Origin: Atkinsonella hypoxylon
Taxonomy: Eukaryota; Ascomycota; Sordariomycetes; Hypocreales; Clavicipitaceae
Direction: 5' to 3'
DNA: 64,000 bases
Assembly (NCBI GenBank): GCA_000729835.1
Contig: JFHB01000002.1
Location: 434,001 to 498,000, forward strand
This document shows, in pieces, positions 34,557-46,123 of the stretch. Within the stretch, counting starts at the first letter, position 1. Each line of letters starts with the position of its first letter. The notes under the pieces were generated by a model. It was not told the DNA's origin, did not search any database, and worked only from the letters and a program-made list of their open reading frames with translations. A program made the translations under genes and the position numbers.

Positions 34557-35402
34557 GTCGGGCAAGGCTTTGCTGAGGAGCAACAATTGGACCTTCAAGT
34601 AGCGTCGCGAGCCTTTCACTTGCGCCACACAGGAGAAACAAGCCTCGTATTGAAGATGAACAGGAAAGACACAGAAACTGTGACTTATGATCTTTAACAT
34701 GCAACATGATAGTCGTCGACGTGATGCGACGGTTGATGGTGGGGTCGAGCTGTGGGTGGGTGGCCTGGGAGACGCCGCGGCGGCGACGTGTTTTGTGGCG
34801 ATGGCGCATGGTGCTGGTGGAGCGCGTAAAGTGCGTCCACGCTTCCGCACGCAGTAGTAATAAGAGCAATATTGATAAGAGAGATAACAAGAGAACGTCT
34901 GGCTGGTCCCATCAGCGACGGTACCCATGTGCCTCACATATATATATAGACGCATCTGGTCTTTTGGAATGCTCATATCACGGGCAACGATTCAATCCAA
35001 GCTACCGATATGTTACAGGCTGTTCCAGCCGCTTCTCTTAATGTCTGGTCCATGAAAGCTAGATTCAGCAAACCCGTCGGCTGTCCCCGTCACACCTGAC
35101 ACGGCTAGTAGAGCAAACTGATAATAATAGAAGCAATTAGACAAATTGAATGCCATCTTCGTTTATTTCCCATCGCACCTAGTGCTTAATGTCCCAAGGC
35201 CTTCATTTGCGCTTTGCGACCGGCCACGCAGCCTAGGCTTCTAACTCAATGCGCAGGCAACAAAATAATGTAAAAAAACTCGCTCTTCAATTACAACATG
35301 TGGACATGCTGATTCGTGGTATTTGGTAAAATTACGCTCTGTAAGCCTTGTTCGCACCATGAATGCACTCCAAAAAACCTGTCATTTCTTCGTTAATGTC
35401 TT
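34557..35402. other. Intergenic region upstream of POL12
   Basis: About 850 bp with the POL12 promoter at the left and the 3' flank of the Ams2-like gene at the right. No coding signal. The frame at 34706-35041 is unlike any family I know. Confidence 0.5.
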
Positions 35403-38400
35403 TCAGCTCGTGTCCATGCCGTGGTTATCCAGATCCCAGTTTGCCCAAACACTCGCCGTTGCGTGGTAGTCAAACGACATGGACCCATCCTTTGGCGGAG
35501 AGCTGGGCATGATGGCGTCGGTGCTTAGGAGGTTACCAAAGTCGATCAAGCCGCCTCCACCTTCATCTAGAATCGGTAGATGGCTGAGGTCCAGGTCATT
35601 GTCGCCAAAACCGGTGCCGTCAGAAAACATCTGGTTGATGGTGCGGCTAATGGGTGTATCAAACACGTCGAACCCTCCTTGGTGGTGGTGGTTGCGAGGA
35701 CTACGTCTTCGGCTCGCACTTCCTGGAAGCCCGAACGCAACTCTTGGTGTCTTGGTGGGTGTTCGCTGTAGCATGGTTTTCTGACCGGGCGATGTGATTG
35801 ATCGAATTGATCGGATAGAGCGGGAAATGCTTCTGGTAATCGGCCGATGGCTGGGTGTTGACCGTATGGGTGTTTTGAAAGGCTCCTTCGCTGCTCCAGC
35901 CTTGTCTTTAGGAGGCGGCGTTGACGGCCGAGCTAATGTTGGACTTTTAAACAACGCCTCGAGGTCATCATGTGTGTGAGCTTGATCATCTGTGCTCTTT
36001 GTGACCAAATTTTCTTTGCCATCACTGATCCCGTTCGGACGACACTCATCAGGTGCCTGCATAACGTTCACGTCTAATTCCCCCAACGTCTTAAGCACAT
36101 CGTCCTTACGCGGCGACGGAAACAATAACCTTTTCGTGCTGCCAACAGCGTTGTCAAATTCTACCTCGATGGGACTCTTCACAGTACCGCTCCCATGACT
36201 GGCTCTTGAAAGCGTGGACCCAGGGTTGGATCGTGTTTCCTGTACATCAAGACTGGCAGAGGCTTCTTTAAGACTCATCTCTATACTTTGTTGATTTTCA
36301 ACGGTGCCGCCTACTTCTTGAGGCTTTGGCGAAGATGGCTCCGTTGGACAGAGGGCATCCGTAGGAAGGTAGGCTTCTGAGGTGGGATTGACTACCCCCT
36401 CAGACTTTCCACGGGGTCTTTTCGGCCGAGATGTGCTGCGACCAGAACCTCGCTTTCTGCGTTCTTGGCCAAGTCGAGAAGCATCCTTGTCCCATCTGTC
36501 TTGCGGACGATGGCTCTTACATTTGGTGAGCCAGATACCACATGGGTTACAAAGGAGCAGTTCTTGCCATTTAGTCCTGTCGTCGTCGCTACCGAGACTT
36601 TTCTTGATGACGCGGTGCAGTATGGGCTTGTTCTTGGCATCCCGGCGGAGGATCTCAATAGTCGTAACTTTACCAGGCTCGACAGAATATTCGTAGTACT
36701 CGGGCATGCCTTCTTTCTCCTGTACCCAAATCTTGCGCCATGTTGGAGTTTCAATCGCCCCACAGTTGCTACAATACGGAGGCATTTCACCATTCATGAT
36801 GGCTTCTTCCAGGCGTTGCCTGATGGCATGCTTTTTAACGATGTTTTTGTTGGACCTTGCGGTAGTGAGGGGAGAGGAAGCAGGTGGGATAGCATCACTT
36901 CTCGAGGCCAACGAGTCTTGCAACGCTGCGACGGAAGCGCTAGCTATTTGGACGACGGGATCGCTTGCAGGAATGGGCAACGACATCGGACCTGTTGATG
37001 TGGCTCGTTTCATAGTTGACGATGCTGGAGGAGTATGACAGGATGACTCAACAGTAATGGACTGTGACAGAGATGATGGACCAATAGGTTCGCTGGCCGG
37101 GATAGTTGGCAAGACCAAAGGACCAGCTGATTGAGATCGGGCTAGCTTTCGAGGTGCTTTTAAAACGGCGAGAGGTGCAGGAGGGACTTCGAAGCCTTGC
37201 TGACCCAGCTCTTTGTTGTTCTTCTCAATGACTGTGGGTGGGGACGTCTCGACAGTTGCTTTGGGTGCAATGAATGGACTGGGAGCAGCTGCGGCCTCCA
37301 TAAAGTCCCCTTTCTCACCCCTTTCTGCTCTGACTGTAAGCCCAGGGCTTCCAGATTTCTCGACAGAGTCAGTTGTTGGAGGCGGAGTGGCAACCATGAC
37401 CGGCGGCGAAACGGGCTTTGTCTTCTTTTTGGCTGCATGTCTGACTGGTGGCTTATTCAGGGGAGGTAGTGACTGGCTGTCAGACGGTGTGTTGCATGGA
37501 GCTGAACTTGGCTGAGGCGTGTTGTAGCTGCAGATATGAACCAAGTCCTGGCCACTTGGTCCATCCTGCACCTGATAAACTTGCTCAGGGACGCCGCTGG
37601 AGTTCCGTGCTTCAGTAGGCCGTCGTGTGAGAGGGGCCATAGGTGGTATTGGTTTCGCGGCAACCTGCGTAGGGTCATCACCAAAAATATCATCCAAATC
37701 ATCGGTGGCGAAACTGGCATCGCGAATGAGTTCATTTGAGGGCATGGGGGGAAGAACAGGACTGGAAGGCGGAGGACTGGATCGAATGGAAGGAGTCGTT
37801 CGTTGTACGGGTGGTGAAGAGCCAATGTTGCCTGGGCTGTCCTCGGAGTATGTGGGAGTCGGAGCCATGGAGTCGGGAGATCGTCTATCTTCCTGACTTG
37901 GCGACAGTGGCGGCCGAGATTCTATAAATGAGGAGTTATTCGTAAGAGGACGTTGACCCAAGGTGGATTCTCGTCTGAGCACGGCGGCAGAGTTTGGGCC
38001 TCTGCATTGGTGACTGCGCATAGGTCCATCTGGAACTGGGGTAGGAGCTCGAGGAACATCTTGAAGATGACTATTATTGCCAGAAGAGACATCGGCATTG
38101 GCGATGGGCCGAAAATTTCGCAGTGAGCCAGATGTACTAGCAGCCACTCTGAGGGATTCAGGACCACTAGCGAATGGATTCGGTGAAGCTCTTTCCACTA
38201 CAGTCGTCTTGACCCTTTTCTTGGCAGGGCCGGCATCCTCGCCCTCGGTGCCGTCTTCATAACCAGATGTGTTGCCCTCGACGGGCTTCTTTCTGGGCCT
38301 ACCACGTGGCCGACCTGTAGGCGGCCTTCTCCGGGGTGCCCGGTGGGAGGCCCGACTTGACGGTCTTGATGAAGGAGCTGCCGCACCATCTGTACGCAGC

Positions 38401-39328
38401 TCGCTGGGATCTACTGGCATGGGTGCAATTCTCTGCACTTCGTGACCTGACGCCATATGTTGATGATTGTGAACGGGCCCAAAGGTGTCACATCTGCTGG
38501 TCGTGCTAGGGTGGTGGCCTCGACCTTGTGATAATGCTGGAGAAGCAACGCGGGAAACATTGCCGAAATGGGGCTGATTCTGACCAATATGTGGATTAGA
38601 TTGTAGGAAAGCGTTCCACTCAGAGGTGCCTGTGGGAGTCATGGCACTCTCTGTAGGTCTGCTTTGCTGCATGTCTAAGCTGTTGTGCCGAGCATGTCTA
38701 TTTGGTCTTGCTGCTAGGGATAACCGTAGTCTGACCTCAAGAGTCTCGCGGTTACCACCTCCAAAGACGCCTAGTAAGTTTTTCGTCACGCGCCCCGTAA
38801 CCATCTTGGGCTGCTGTATCGTAGAATCATTTAGCATAGAGTCAAGAGCCCGGGAAAGCATGCCCTGTCCCACCAACGGTGTATCGGGCTCAGAGAAATC
38901 TACGGCGTAGATAGTGTAGTCAGTATCCTGATTTGCAAGCTCCGGGCTGCACTCCATGATGGCATGAATACATGAACGCAAGTCAACAATGCCGATGGAA
39001 TTCGTGTCATCGATTGATACGGTTTGGATTCGAAGGGTTTGCGGATGGCGTGCTAAGCAGTTGATTTTGTTGTCCTTGTCGAAGGTGTACTGAACTTTGA
39101 CTATGGGACTTTTTGTTAGTCGAGACAGGAGCAGACGTGTGAAAACTGGGACATACGGCCCATTGGTCTAACTTGGAGACCAGATTCATCAACTTCAACT
39201 TGATGAGGGGCCATGCGATGCTGCTGCTGTTGCTGATATCTTTGCTGTTGTGGTGGCTGTTGATATTGTGCGTGCTGTCCGTTCCGAGGACCGCTGTCCA
39301 CAGGGGCGCTGGGCAGAGGCGACGCCAT
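35403..39328 (-). CDS. Ams2-like GATA-type zinc-finger protein
   Basis: Resembles fungal proteins annotated as the GATA factor Ams2, which in fission yeast controls histone genes and CENP-A loading; function here is by analogy. Two exons, 39157-39328 and 35403-39100, give 1289 residues. The 56-bp intron has a CTAAC branch site. The N-terminal domain is conserved: LKVQYTFDKDNKINCLARHP, SIGIVDLRSCIHAI and YTIYAVDFSE. There is an AT-hook-like RPRGRPRKKP. The zinc finger is CxxC-x70-CxxC (CSNCGAIETPTWRK near residue 834, LLCNPCGIWL near 908), far longer than the usual 17-18-residue GATA loop. A basic RPKRPRGK tail follows, and most of the rest is Ser/Pro-rich and probably disordered. The start is the ATG at 39328; the frame upstream opens only with TTG. 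Confidence 0.85.
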
Positions 39329-40777
39329 GGCTGGCTCTCCCGTGGGATGCGAGGGAAAAGGTGAAGTCGTGAATGATGCCAAATTTCGAGACGGAAGATG
39401 CAGAAGAGAGGTAAAGAAAAGAAAAGTGAGATGTCAATAGGCCCAGTGGTGCAGAGAGTTGTGTGCAGGTGAGAATTGTACGATCGATCAAATGGATGAG
39501 GCGGGTATCATGTCCGTGACGCGCGCTGGTACCCTTGGCCTAGTCGCGTTGTACGTGCGGCGTGAAGGCATAAGGCGTGAGAGTGGATCGACCACGTTAA
39601 AACAGCTGCAGGAGCGCCACAGCAAGCAGGGTTGGCAGAGGTGGGAAGGAAAGACAGGACGACGGAAAGAAAAAAAAAAAAACCAGATGATGCAGGAGGG
39701 AGATTGCAAAAATTTGTGAATCCAGCAACAAACAGGCAGCGTAGGCGTGCCTTGTCTGGCTGAAGTTGCTTTAAGAGAGGGAAAAAAAAAAAAAAAGAAA
39801 GAAAGAAAGAAAGAAAGAAAGATGACGATGTTTAGCTGCCGCAGCCACACCAGCAAGACCAGCGCGCACTAGCTCTAACTACCTAGTTAGGTACTGAATA
39901 GTTAGTTACCGGCGCTGCCTGTTTGCGGGCTGTCGAGCGACCCAACCAGCACTGCAGCATCTGAGACTCTTTGGAGTAGGGTAACACCAGATGGAGCCTC
40001 GCCCATGCTCTGTACACGGCCGGGCTTAAATTGGTCGCTCCGTCTGGCCTGGCAACCAGCCGTCGTCGGTTCAGTTCCGTGCAGGTGCTGGTCAATTTCG
40101 ATCGAGTCGGGGGTGAGCGCCTCTCTGGTAGTTACCTACCTAAACTAAACTACCGGTCCTATCTCACCTTCGTTTGGGAAAAGAACAGGGCGGAGTGAGC
40201 CCTTTTATACCCCCAGCTGGCCACGCGCTGATGATATTGAATATTGAAGGCCTTCATGCACATTTCCATCCCGTCTCTCCTATCCGTCCATTGACCGTGT
40301 CCCCTACACCTCGGTAGCAGGAAGTCGTCTTGAAGGATGCCGCCCCTCACTTATCCTCTTTCAACCACACGTTGGCTGGCGTTCTCTATTGAATTGCTTA
40401 AGCAGCCCATGCACCCACCGCTCACAGGAACAATTCGAAGTTATTCCGCTCCGTACCTCCATCCCATGTCGCAGCCTGCACTGGTGTTTCTGACCACCAC
40501 TGTCACACGATGTTCTGCCAAATCGTGTCTCCCCACTCACATGCCATTCTGCCTCCTCACGTATAGTGCACGCCCTGAGTGCACGCCCTGAGTCTCTTCG
40601 TACAAACCACGCCCGCCCGCACGAACTGTTCTTTTCGTTTTAATAATTGCAACGGGACAAGTATACTCATGTTATGAACAGGCCTTCTTCAAACATATTG
40701 ATTGCTTTAGTCTTGACAAATGTAATGTACACGGCAAATATCGCTGAATCTATCACTTGTATTTGTTCACTTCTCGA
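39329..40777. other. 1.45-kb intergenic region
   Basis: Promoter side of the Ams2-like gene at the left, 3' flank of the hydrolase at the right. It contains A-rich and GAAA repeats (39670-39822) and a degenerate TACCTAGNNAGGTA inverted repeat at 39879-39893. No gene recognised. Confidence 0.5.
39797..39822. repeat. (GAAA)n tetranucleotide repeat after a poly(A) tract
   Basis: Six GAAA units preceded by A15, about 470 bp upstream of the Ams2-like start. Confidence 0.9.
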
Positions 40778-42391
40778 TTACAACCGGCTGCTTGCTGACG
40801 GCTCCTCATCCACCCACTTCACCTTTCCTTGACCATCAACCGTCGTCTTGCGGCTGATAATCTCGTTCACAACATCTGCGATGCCTTGCCGACCCTTCCT
40901 TGTAGCGACGATGGTTCTGGCAAGTTCTTGAGGTGTGTAGCTATTGCCTTCGACGACGGCCTGAATTTCCTTTTCTGTGGGCACACCAAGGCCCTGGTAA
41001 GGGTACTCAGCAAAGGTACGATCGGTGAGTAGTTGCAGCGACTGGCCCTCCTCAAAGTTAAAGAAGGGCTGAGAGACGTCCTCACTGGCAGGAATGGCAT
41101 CGAGCGACTCAGGCTGCCACTTGGGTTTTTCCTTGCGAACCAAAAGCGCAGTGACGCCTTCAGTGAAGTCAGGGTGTTGCATGAATCTGCTGGCAATCTG
41201 GTGCTCCTTGATGAATGTTTCAGCAATATCCCACTTGCCACCAACACGCATTTGCCTAAATGTCACATGCACAGCTGTAGGCGATCGCTTCTGTAGAGTA
41301 GCCAGCGTCTTCTGAGCCCATTCTTCTGTCTCCCCTCTTTCCTCATTCAAGGTCGCAATGATATCTGTGACACTGTCCTTGCTGAAACATCGGTCAATAG
41401 CCTGTCGAATCGCGCCACCAAGCGCCATGGGCTGATCGTATGGCAGGCCAGTGCAAAACTCTTCCAAAGTTTCGTTGATGATAGCAAGTCTGTTGGGCAG
41501 GGCATCGCCATCCCGGAATCTCAACTCAGCCAAGCGAGCCTCGAGATCGGGCAAGCTCGTTGAGTGAAGGTAGTGGGTGGCAACGCCAGAGTAGAAGACA
41601 TTGGGACCCGTCAGGCGATCACTTGTGAGGGCGAGGTAAGTACCAACATATCCATTCATTCGGGGTAGGAAAAAAGAGGCTCCAACATCGGGGAAGAAGC
41701 CGATCGTGGTCTCGGGCATGGCAAAAACGGTTCTTTCGGTCGCAATGCGGAACGGGGCGTGAATGCTAAGGCCAACGCCACCACCCATGGTGATGCCGTC
41801 CATGAAAGCGATGTACGGCTTCTGATAGGTAGCAATGTAGTGATCCAGCTTGTATTCAAGGCCGAAGTACTCGGTCGACTTTTTCCAGCCATCGTCGCTC
41901 TCCTGATTGTACTGAGCCAGGGCAGCAACGTCACCTCCTGCGCAAAGGGCCTTGTCACCAGCACCCTTCATCACCACGACATTGGCCATGTCAGACTTTT
42001 CCCACTCCACCAATCGGGGCACAATCTTGCGAATCATGGAACCGTTGAGTGAGTTTAGCTTTTTAGGACGATTAAGCATGATGGTACGAAGACCGTACTT
42101 GCTCTCGAACACGACATCGTTGACTCCGTCGCCGGGTAGTTCGCTGATGGTAGTGGCTTCGGTCGAACGCTGAGGACAGAGATTACAAATTAGCACGTTG
42201 CTTCGAAGTTTAAAAAACTGATGGATACAAATGGCAGTCAGAAGAGGAGGGGTGGCAGATTCCCATACAGGTCGAGCGCCGAAGGAGCTCAATATTTTGG
42301 CAGATGGCGCCATGCTGAGATTGCCTCTTGAGCTGCACCTCACGACATTGGCGACTGAACCAGCTCGCGCAACAAAGGCCCGGAAAGACAT
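40778..42391 (-). CDS. ehd3: 3-hydroxyisobutyryl-CoA hydrolase (ECH_2 family)
   Basis: Hydrolyses 3-hydroxyisobutyryl-CoA in valine breakdown. Exons 42269-42391 and 40778-42169 flank a 99-bp intron (GTATGG donor, CAG acceptor) that has no in-frame stop; spliced length is 504 residues. The N-terminus (MSFRAFVARAGSVANVVR) looks like a mitochondrial presequence. Crotonase-fold signatures are KALCAGGDVAAL, FMDGITMGGGVGLSIH and MPETTIGFFPDVGASFFL, followed by the C-terminal extension typical of hydrolases of this subgroup. The last three residues are SRL, which fits a peroxisomal PTS1. Divergent from SMD2. Confidence 0.94.
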   Translation of the reverse strand: MSFRAFVARAGSVANVVRCSSRGNLSMAPSAKILSSFGARPVWESATPPLLTAICIHQFFKLRSNVLICNLCPQRSTEATTISELPGDGVNDVVFESKYGLRTIMLNRPKKLNSLNGSMIRKIVPRLVEWEKSDMANVVVMKGAGDKALCAGGDVAALAQYNQESDDGWKKSTEYFGLEYKLDHYIATYQKPYIAFMDGITMGGGVGLSIHAPFRIATERTVFAMPETTIGFFPDVGASFFLPRMNGYVGTYLALTSDRLTGPNVFYSGVATHYLHSTSLPDLEARLAELRFRDGDALPNRLAIINETLEEFCTGLPYDQPMALGGAIRQAIDRCFSKDSVTDIIATLNEERGETEEWAQKTLATLQKRSPTAVHVTFRQMRVGGKWDIAETFIKEHQIASRFMQHPDFTEGVTALLVRKEKPKWQPESLDAIPASEDVSQPFFNFEEGQSLQLLTDRTFAEYPYQGLGVPTEKEIQAVVEGNSYTPQELARTIVATRKGRQGIADVVNEIISRKTTVDGQGKVKWVDEEPSASSRL

Positions 42392-42894
42392 CTAGGAGTG
42401 GCGGGATGAAGGTGAGCAAAAAAGCGATGCCCAGCCTTTAAGAATGAGCAGTGCGCATCGAATAGCCGCGGCAATGAAGGTTGTGCCGAGAGTGCGGATT
42501 GGCTGGCGTGTGTTGCGTTTTTGGGGGGGGGGGGGGCGCTTTCGGGGAATCAGACGTCGCGGAGGTTTTCCATGTATGGCGGGTTTGCCAGGCCGGAATT
42601 TAGTCTCTTTGACCGGAGAACTGGTCGCCGAGATGTGGGAGCTGCTGCTTGCCGGTGGAGGAATAGTCCAAGGCAGGAAAATCGGCCTAGGGCCACTAAT
42701 GACGATAATATTCGTGCTCTGTAATAGCTCGCAGCTGGCTCAGTAGGGTGAGTGTGCAAGAAGAGGGCCGGTGTCGAGCCGACCCACACGCACGAGTTGC
42801 AGCCAATGAGGATGCATGGTGATGAACCTCTTCCAACTTTTCGACGTGCGCAGCCACACCAAACCACCTTCATATCCATACAGACAAAGTCAAC
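42392..42894. promoter_or_regulatory. Divergent intergenic region EHD3 / SMD2
   Basis: Shared 503-bp promoter region with a G14 run at 42523-42536. No gene seen. Confidence 0.5.
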
Positions 42895-43514
42895 ATGGCA
42901 GACCCCAAGATCCAGTACGATATCCCCTAGATATAACGTTCAAAAAAAAATATTGAGCACATGCTAACAGAAACCCAGGGAGCTGCTGAACAAGCCGCGC
43001 AACGAACTGACGTACGCCCCGAACCACCCCCTCCGAAACAAGCTTGCACAAAGCTACCAACGACCAAAGAACCCAATGCTAACTCAAGTGTCCATCCGCA
43101 AAATAAAGCGAGTACGAAATCGCCGAGCTGGAAGAACACGAATTCACCTCTGGCCCTCTGTCGATCCTCCAAACAGCCGTCAAGTCCCACACTCAAGTCC
43201 TCATCTCTATCCGCAACAATCGTAAGCTGCTTGCGCGTGTCAAGGCCTTCGACAGACATTGCAACATGGTTCTAGAGAATGTCAAAGAGATGTGGACGGA
43301 GACGCCGCGGCTGGCGGATGGGAAGAAAGGGAGACCGGTGAACAAGGACCGATTTATTAGCAAGATGTGAGTTTCGGATTCCACTCCTGGGGCAGTCATG
43401 GACGCGATTCTTTTCGAAGGGCGATGGGGGGAAAAGGGGGCCATGGAATCATGCTGAATTTTGGCCCATAGGTTTTTACGAGGAGATAGCGTTATTCTCG
43501 TCTTGCTGAGCTAG
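42895..43514 (+). CDS. smd2: SmD2, core snRNP protein
   Basis: Core Sm-ring protein of U1, U2, U4 and U5 snRNPs. Four exons: 42895-42914 (20 nt), 42979-43011 (33 nt), 43109-43366 and 43472-43514, giving 117 residues. Introns are 64, 97 and 105 bp; the first two contain GCTAAC branch sites. The reading is MADPKIQELLNKPRNELT, then EYEIAELEEHEF, the Sm1 motif with VLISIRNNRKLLARVKAFD and HCNMVLENVKEMW, a short loop, and Sm2 with KMFLRGDSVILVLLS. All junction phases close. Because the coding sequence is split into pieces shorter than 90 codons, open-frame searches miss the gene. Confidence 0.96.
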
Positions 43515-44237
43515 CTTCAATGGTCTTTTTTTTCTGGTTATTTCTTAGACTGGTATGCCGCACGGGCATTGATTTATGATTTTTTCTTTCTTTCTTCGGG
43601 CCTTTCAATGCGGTCGTGGCTCTTACAAAGGGATAAACTGGAGGCGCTTCCTCGGATGATGGCGGCTCAGGGAGTCAATGTACGGAAATAACTGATTGGC
43701 GTTGAAAATACCAATGTTCCGCAGAGTTGCTCTCGTGGTGCTGTTGCTGTGAAGTGGTATATGGGATTTCTACTCGTGAATGCGTCATGCTCATTGGCTC
43801 TGCTTGATAAGAGGAGGTGTAGTCGCCGACAAATCCCTTCCTTCTTTGAAACCATATCTCTGATACTCTGCAGTCAGCTATCTAAGCCATAGCAGGGAAA
43901 TGCAGCGGCGACCGGATTCGTTTCAAGCAGAGGTGATTACCAGGCGACTTTGAAGCCCTAGTTGCTAGATGTCTATCTAATATTGAGGCAGTGTCTAGGA
44001 ATTATAACGACATTTTATAGCGCTCGAATATGCTCACTCGTGTTCAGTTCCTAAGCAACCACCCTGAATACAAACAGAAGACATTGTCCGAACCATTCAC
44101 TTTCACCTGACAATCTCATCTCAACAACAACAGCAAAAAAAAAGAAAAGAAAAGAAAAGAAAAAGAAAAAGAAAAACACCTTCCAAATACTCTTCCCAAT
44201 CCAAATCGGAATCAACCTCCCATATCCTTTAAACGAC
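43515..44237. other. Convergent intergenic region SMD2 / DAK
   Basis: Contains an A-rich (GAAAA)n tract at 44130-44178 close to the DAK stop codon. No gene recognised. Confidence 0.5.
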
Positions 44238-46123
44238 TTAAATCTCCTCCCACCCCCCATCATCGCTCACTCCCGCAAGCCCGCCAAAGAAACAAGCTAG
44301 TCCGAAAGCCCCCGGATCAGGAACAAGTTCGAACCCCTTCCCGCCAACGTACACGCTCCTCCCCAGCCGTGCCTTTATGCCCCTGGTCTCGTCAGCCGCC
44401 GCCCTAGCCGCCTCAGCCGCCTTCTTCACATCCCCTGTCTTCTCAAGCGTCTTGACAAACGGGTACAGGGCGTCAATCAGGGTTCGATCGCCAGGCCGAG
44501 CAGGCGTGTACTTTGCCAGCGCATCGCATGATTGCGAAAGCGCCCTTGCCCATATTGCAGGCGTGGCTTGTCCTGGTCCTAGCGAACGGAGAGACTGGGC
44601 TAGAGCATTGAGGAAGATGGCGTATAGGGCACCGGATGTGCCGTCCATGGAGCATTCGACGACAGGGATGATGAGTGATAGGTCGATAAAGGGATCTCCT
44701 GTGAATGAATTCGAGGCAAGGTGCTCCAGGATAGCTGGTACAGTGTTAGTGATGCTACCCCCCCCCTTTTTTCCACGAGAGTTTTTCTTTTTTATTCAAA
44801 AAAAAAAAAAAAAAAAAAGAATAAAATTAAGAAAATGAGGACGGTGAATATACCTTGAGCACCTCTCTTCAGCCCAATGCCACAATCTCCATCTCCAACA
44901 ACAGTATCGTACCTCGTAACCACTGGCTCCGCCGCAATAACTCTTTCCAACCCCCTCTTCAACATGTCCATCGCGACATCCACATCCATCGTCAGCCCGC
45001 TCTTCCCAACATCGTGCCTCTCGGAAGCTGTCCCCGTCCTCTCAGCTCCGTTCTTAGCCTCCCAGGTCTCCTTGCGAATGGGCGCGGCCCAGCCCGTCAC
45101 CTCGGCGCTCGCATCGAGCAGCTCTACCATGCTCGGACCCCCGACATCCGTGTTCACCACGTTGAGCAATGAGATGCTGAAGCCTAAGCCGTTCAGGCTC
45201 GTCATGAATGTTCCCGTAATGATACGAACAGGCCGAACGCTCCATTTGGAACCCAGCTGTGTCACCACCTCAGTTGTAATTCCACCCATTTCGAGCATGG
45301 ACACGCTGCCCAAGTTGTTGATCAGCAAGACAACCTCGTTAGAATCGACATTCAAGAATGCTCGGTCCCGGTCCTTCTGATCCAGCAGCTGACCGAGCAT
45401 TCGTGCCACCAAAGCCGGCAAATCGAGCTTGGCCCTGCCCGACCCAGCTTCGTTGTGGATTCCCATGCCAATCTCAACTTCTCCCTCGGCAAGAAGCGCT
45501 CCTTCATCGACTCCTCGGCCCGGGACGTGGACGTGCTCGAGACTGGCTCCTACACTGACAATGTTCTCGCTCGTCAACCTCGCTACCTTGGCAACATCCT
45601 GCAGACTTCTGCCCTGCGCGGCCAGCGCGCCCGCAATCTTCAAGACCAGTACCGCCCCAGCGATGCCTCGTCTGCCGACTTTTCCGGCTTGGGCCCTCCC
45701 GACGCCAACGTCATCTCCTACAACGACCATCGCCACATCCAGACCACTGGCCTTGGCTTTCTCAACGGCCATTCCGAAACTCAGCACATCACCGGTGTAA
45801 TTCATCACCACAACCAGCACTCCTTTACTCGTGTCCACGCGGGACAGGATGCCCACGCGAACTTGTTCCGCAGACGGACTGGCAAAAATGGTGCCCGCCA
45901 CAGCGGCAGACAGCATTCCCGGACCGACCATGCCTGCGAAGGAGGGTTCATGACCCGCGCCACCTCCCGAGAGGATGGATACTTGCGGCGCGGCATTGTT
46001 GGGACGGCGGTATATGATTTTGGAGGGGCCGTCTAGAGCAACATTTGGGTTCGTCAGAGTCAGGCTGTGAAGGGCCGTGCTGACGAGGTGAGTTGGGTCA
46101 TTGATGAAGTGTTTGCTAGACAT
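44238..46123 (-). CDS. dak1: Dihydroxyacetone kinase
   Basis: ATP-dependent kinase that converts dihydroxyacetone to DHAP in glycerol metabolism and dihydroxyacetone detoxification. Exons 44854-46123 and 44238-44734 give 588 residues, the usual fungal length. The DhaK domain has SILSGGGAGHEPSFAG (His58), NYTGD with Asp112, and GIHNEAG with His223, the residue that binds substrate covalently as a hemiaminal in the family. The DhaL ATP domain has YDTVVGDGDCGIGLKRG and, across the intron, the SMDGTSGALYAIF motif. The 119-bp intron holds A20 on the + strand (44799-44818). The ATG at 46123 gives the typical MSSKHFINDP start. Confidence 0.96.
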
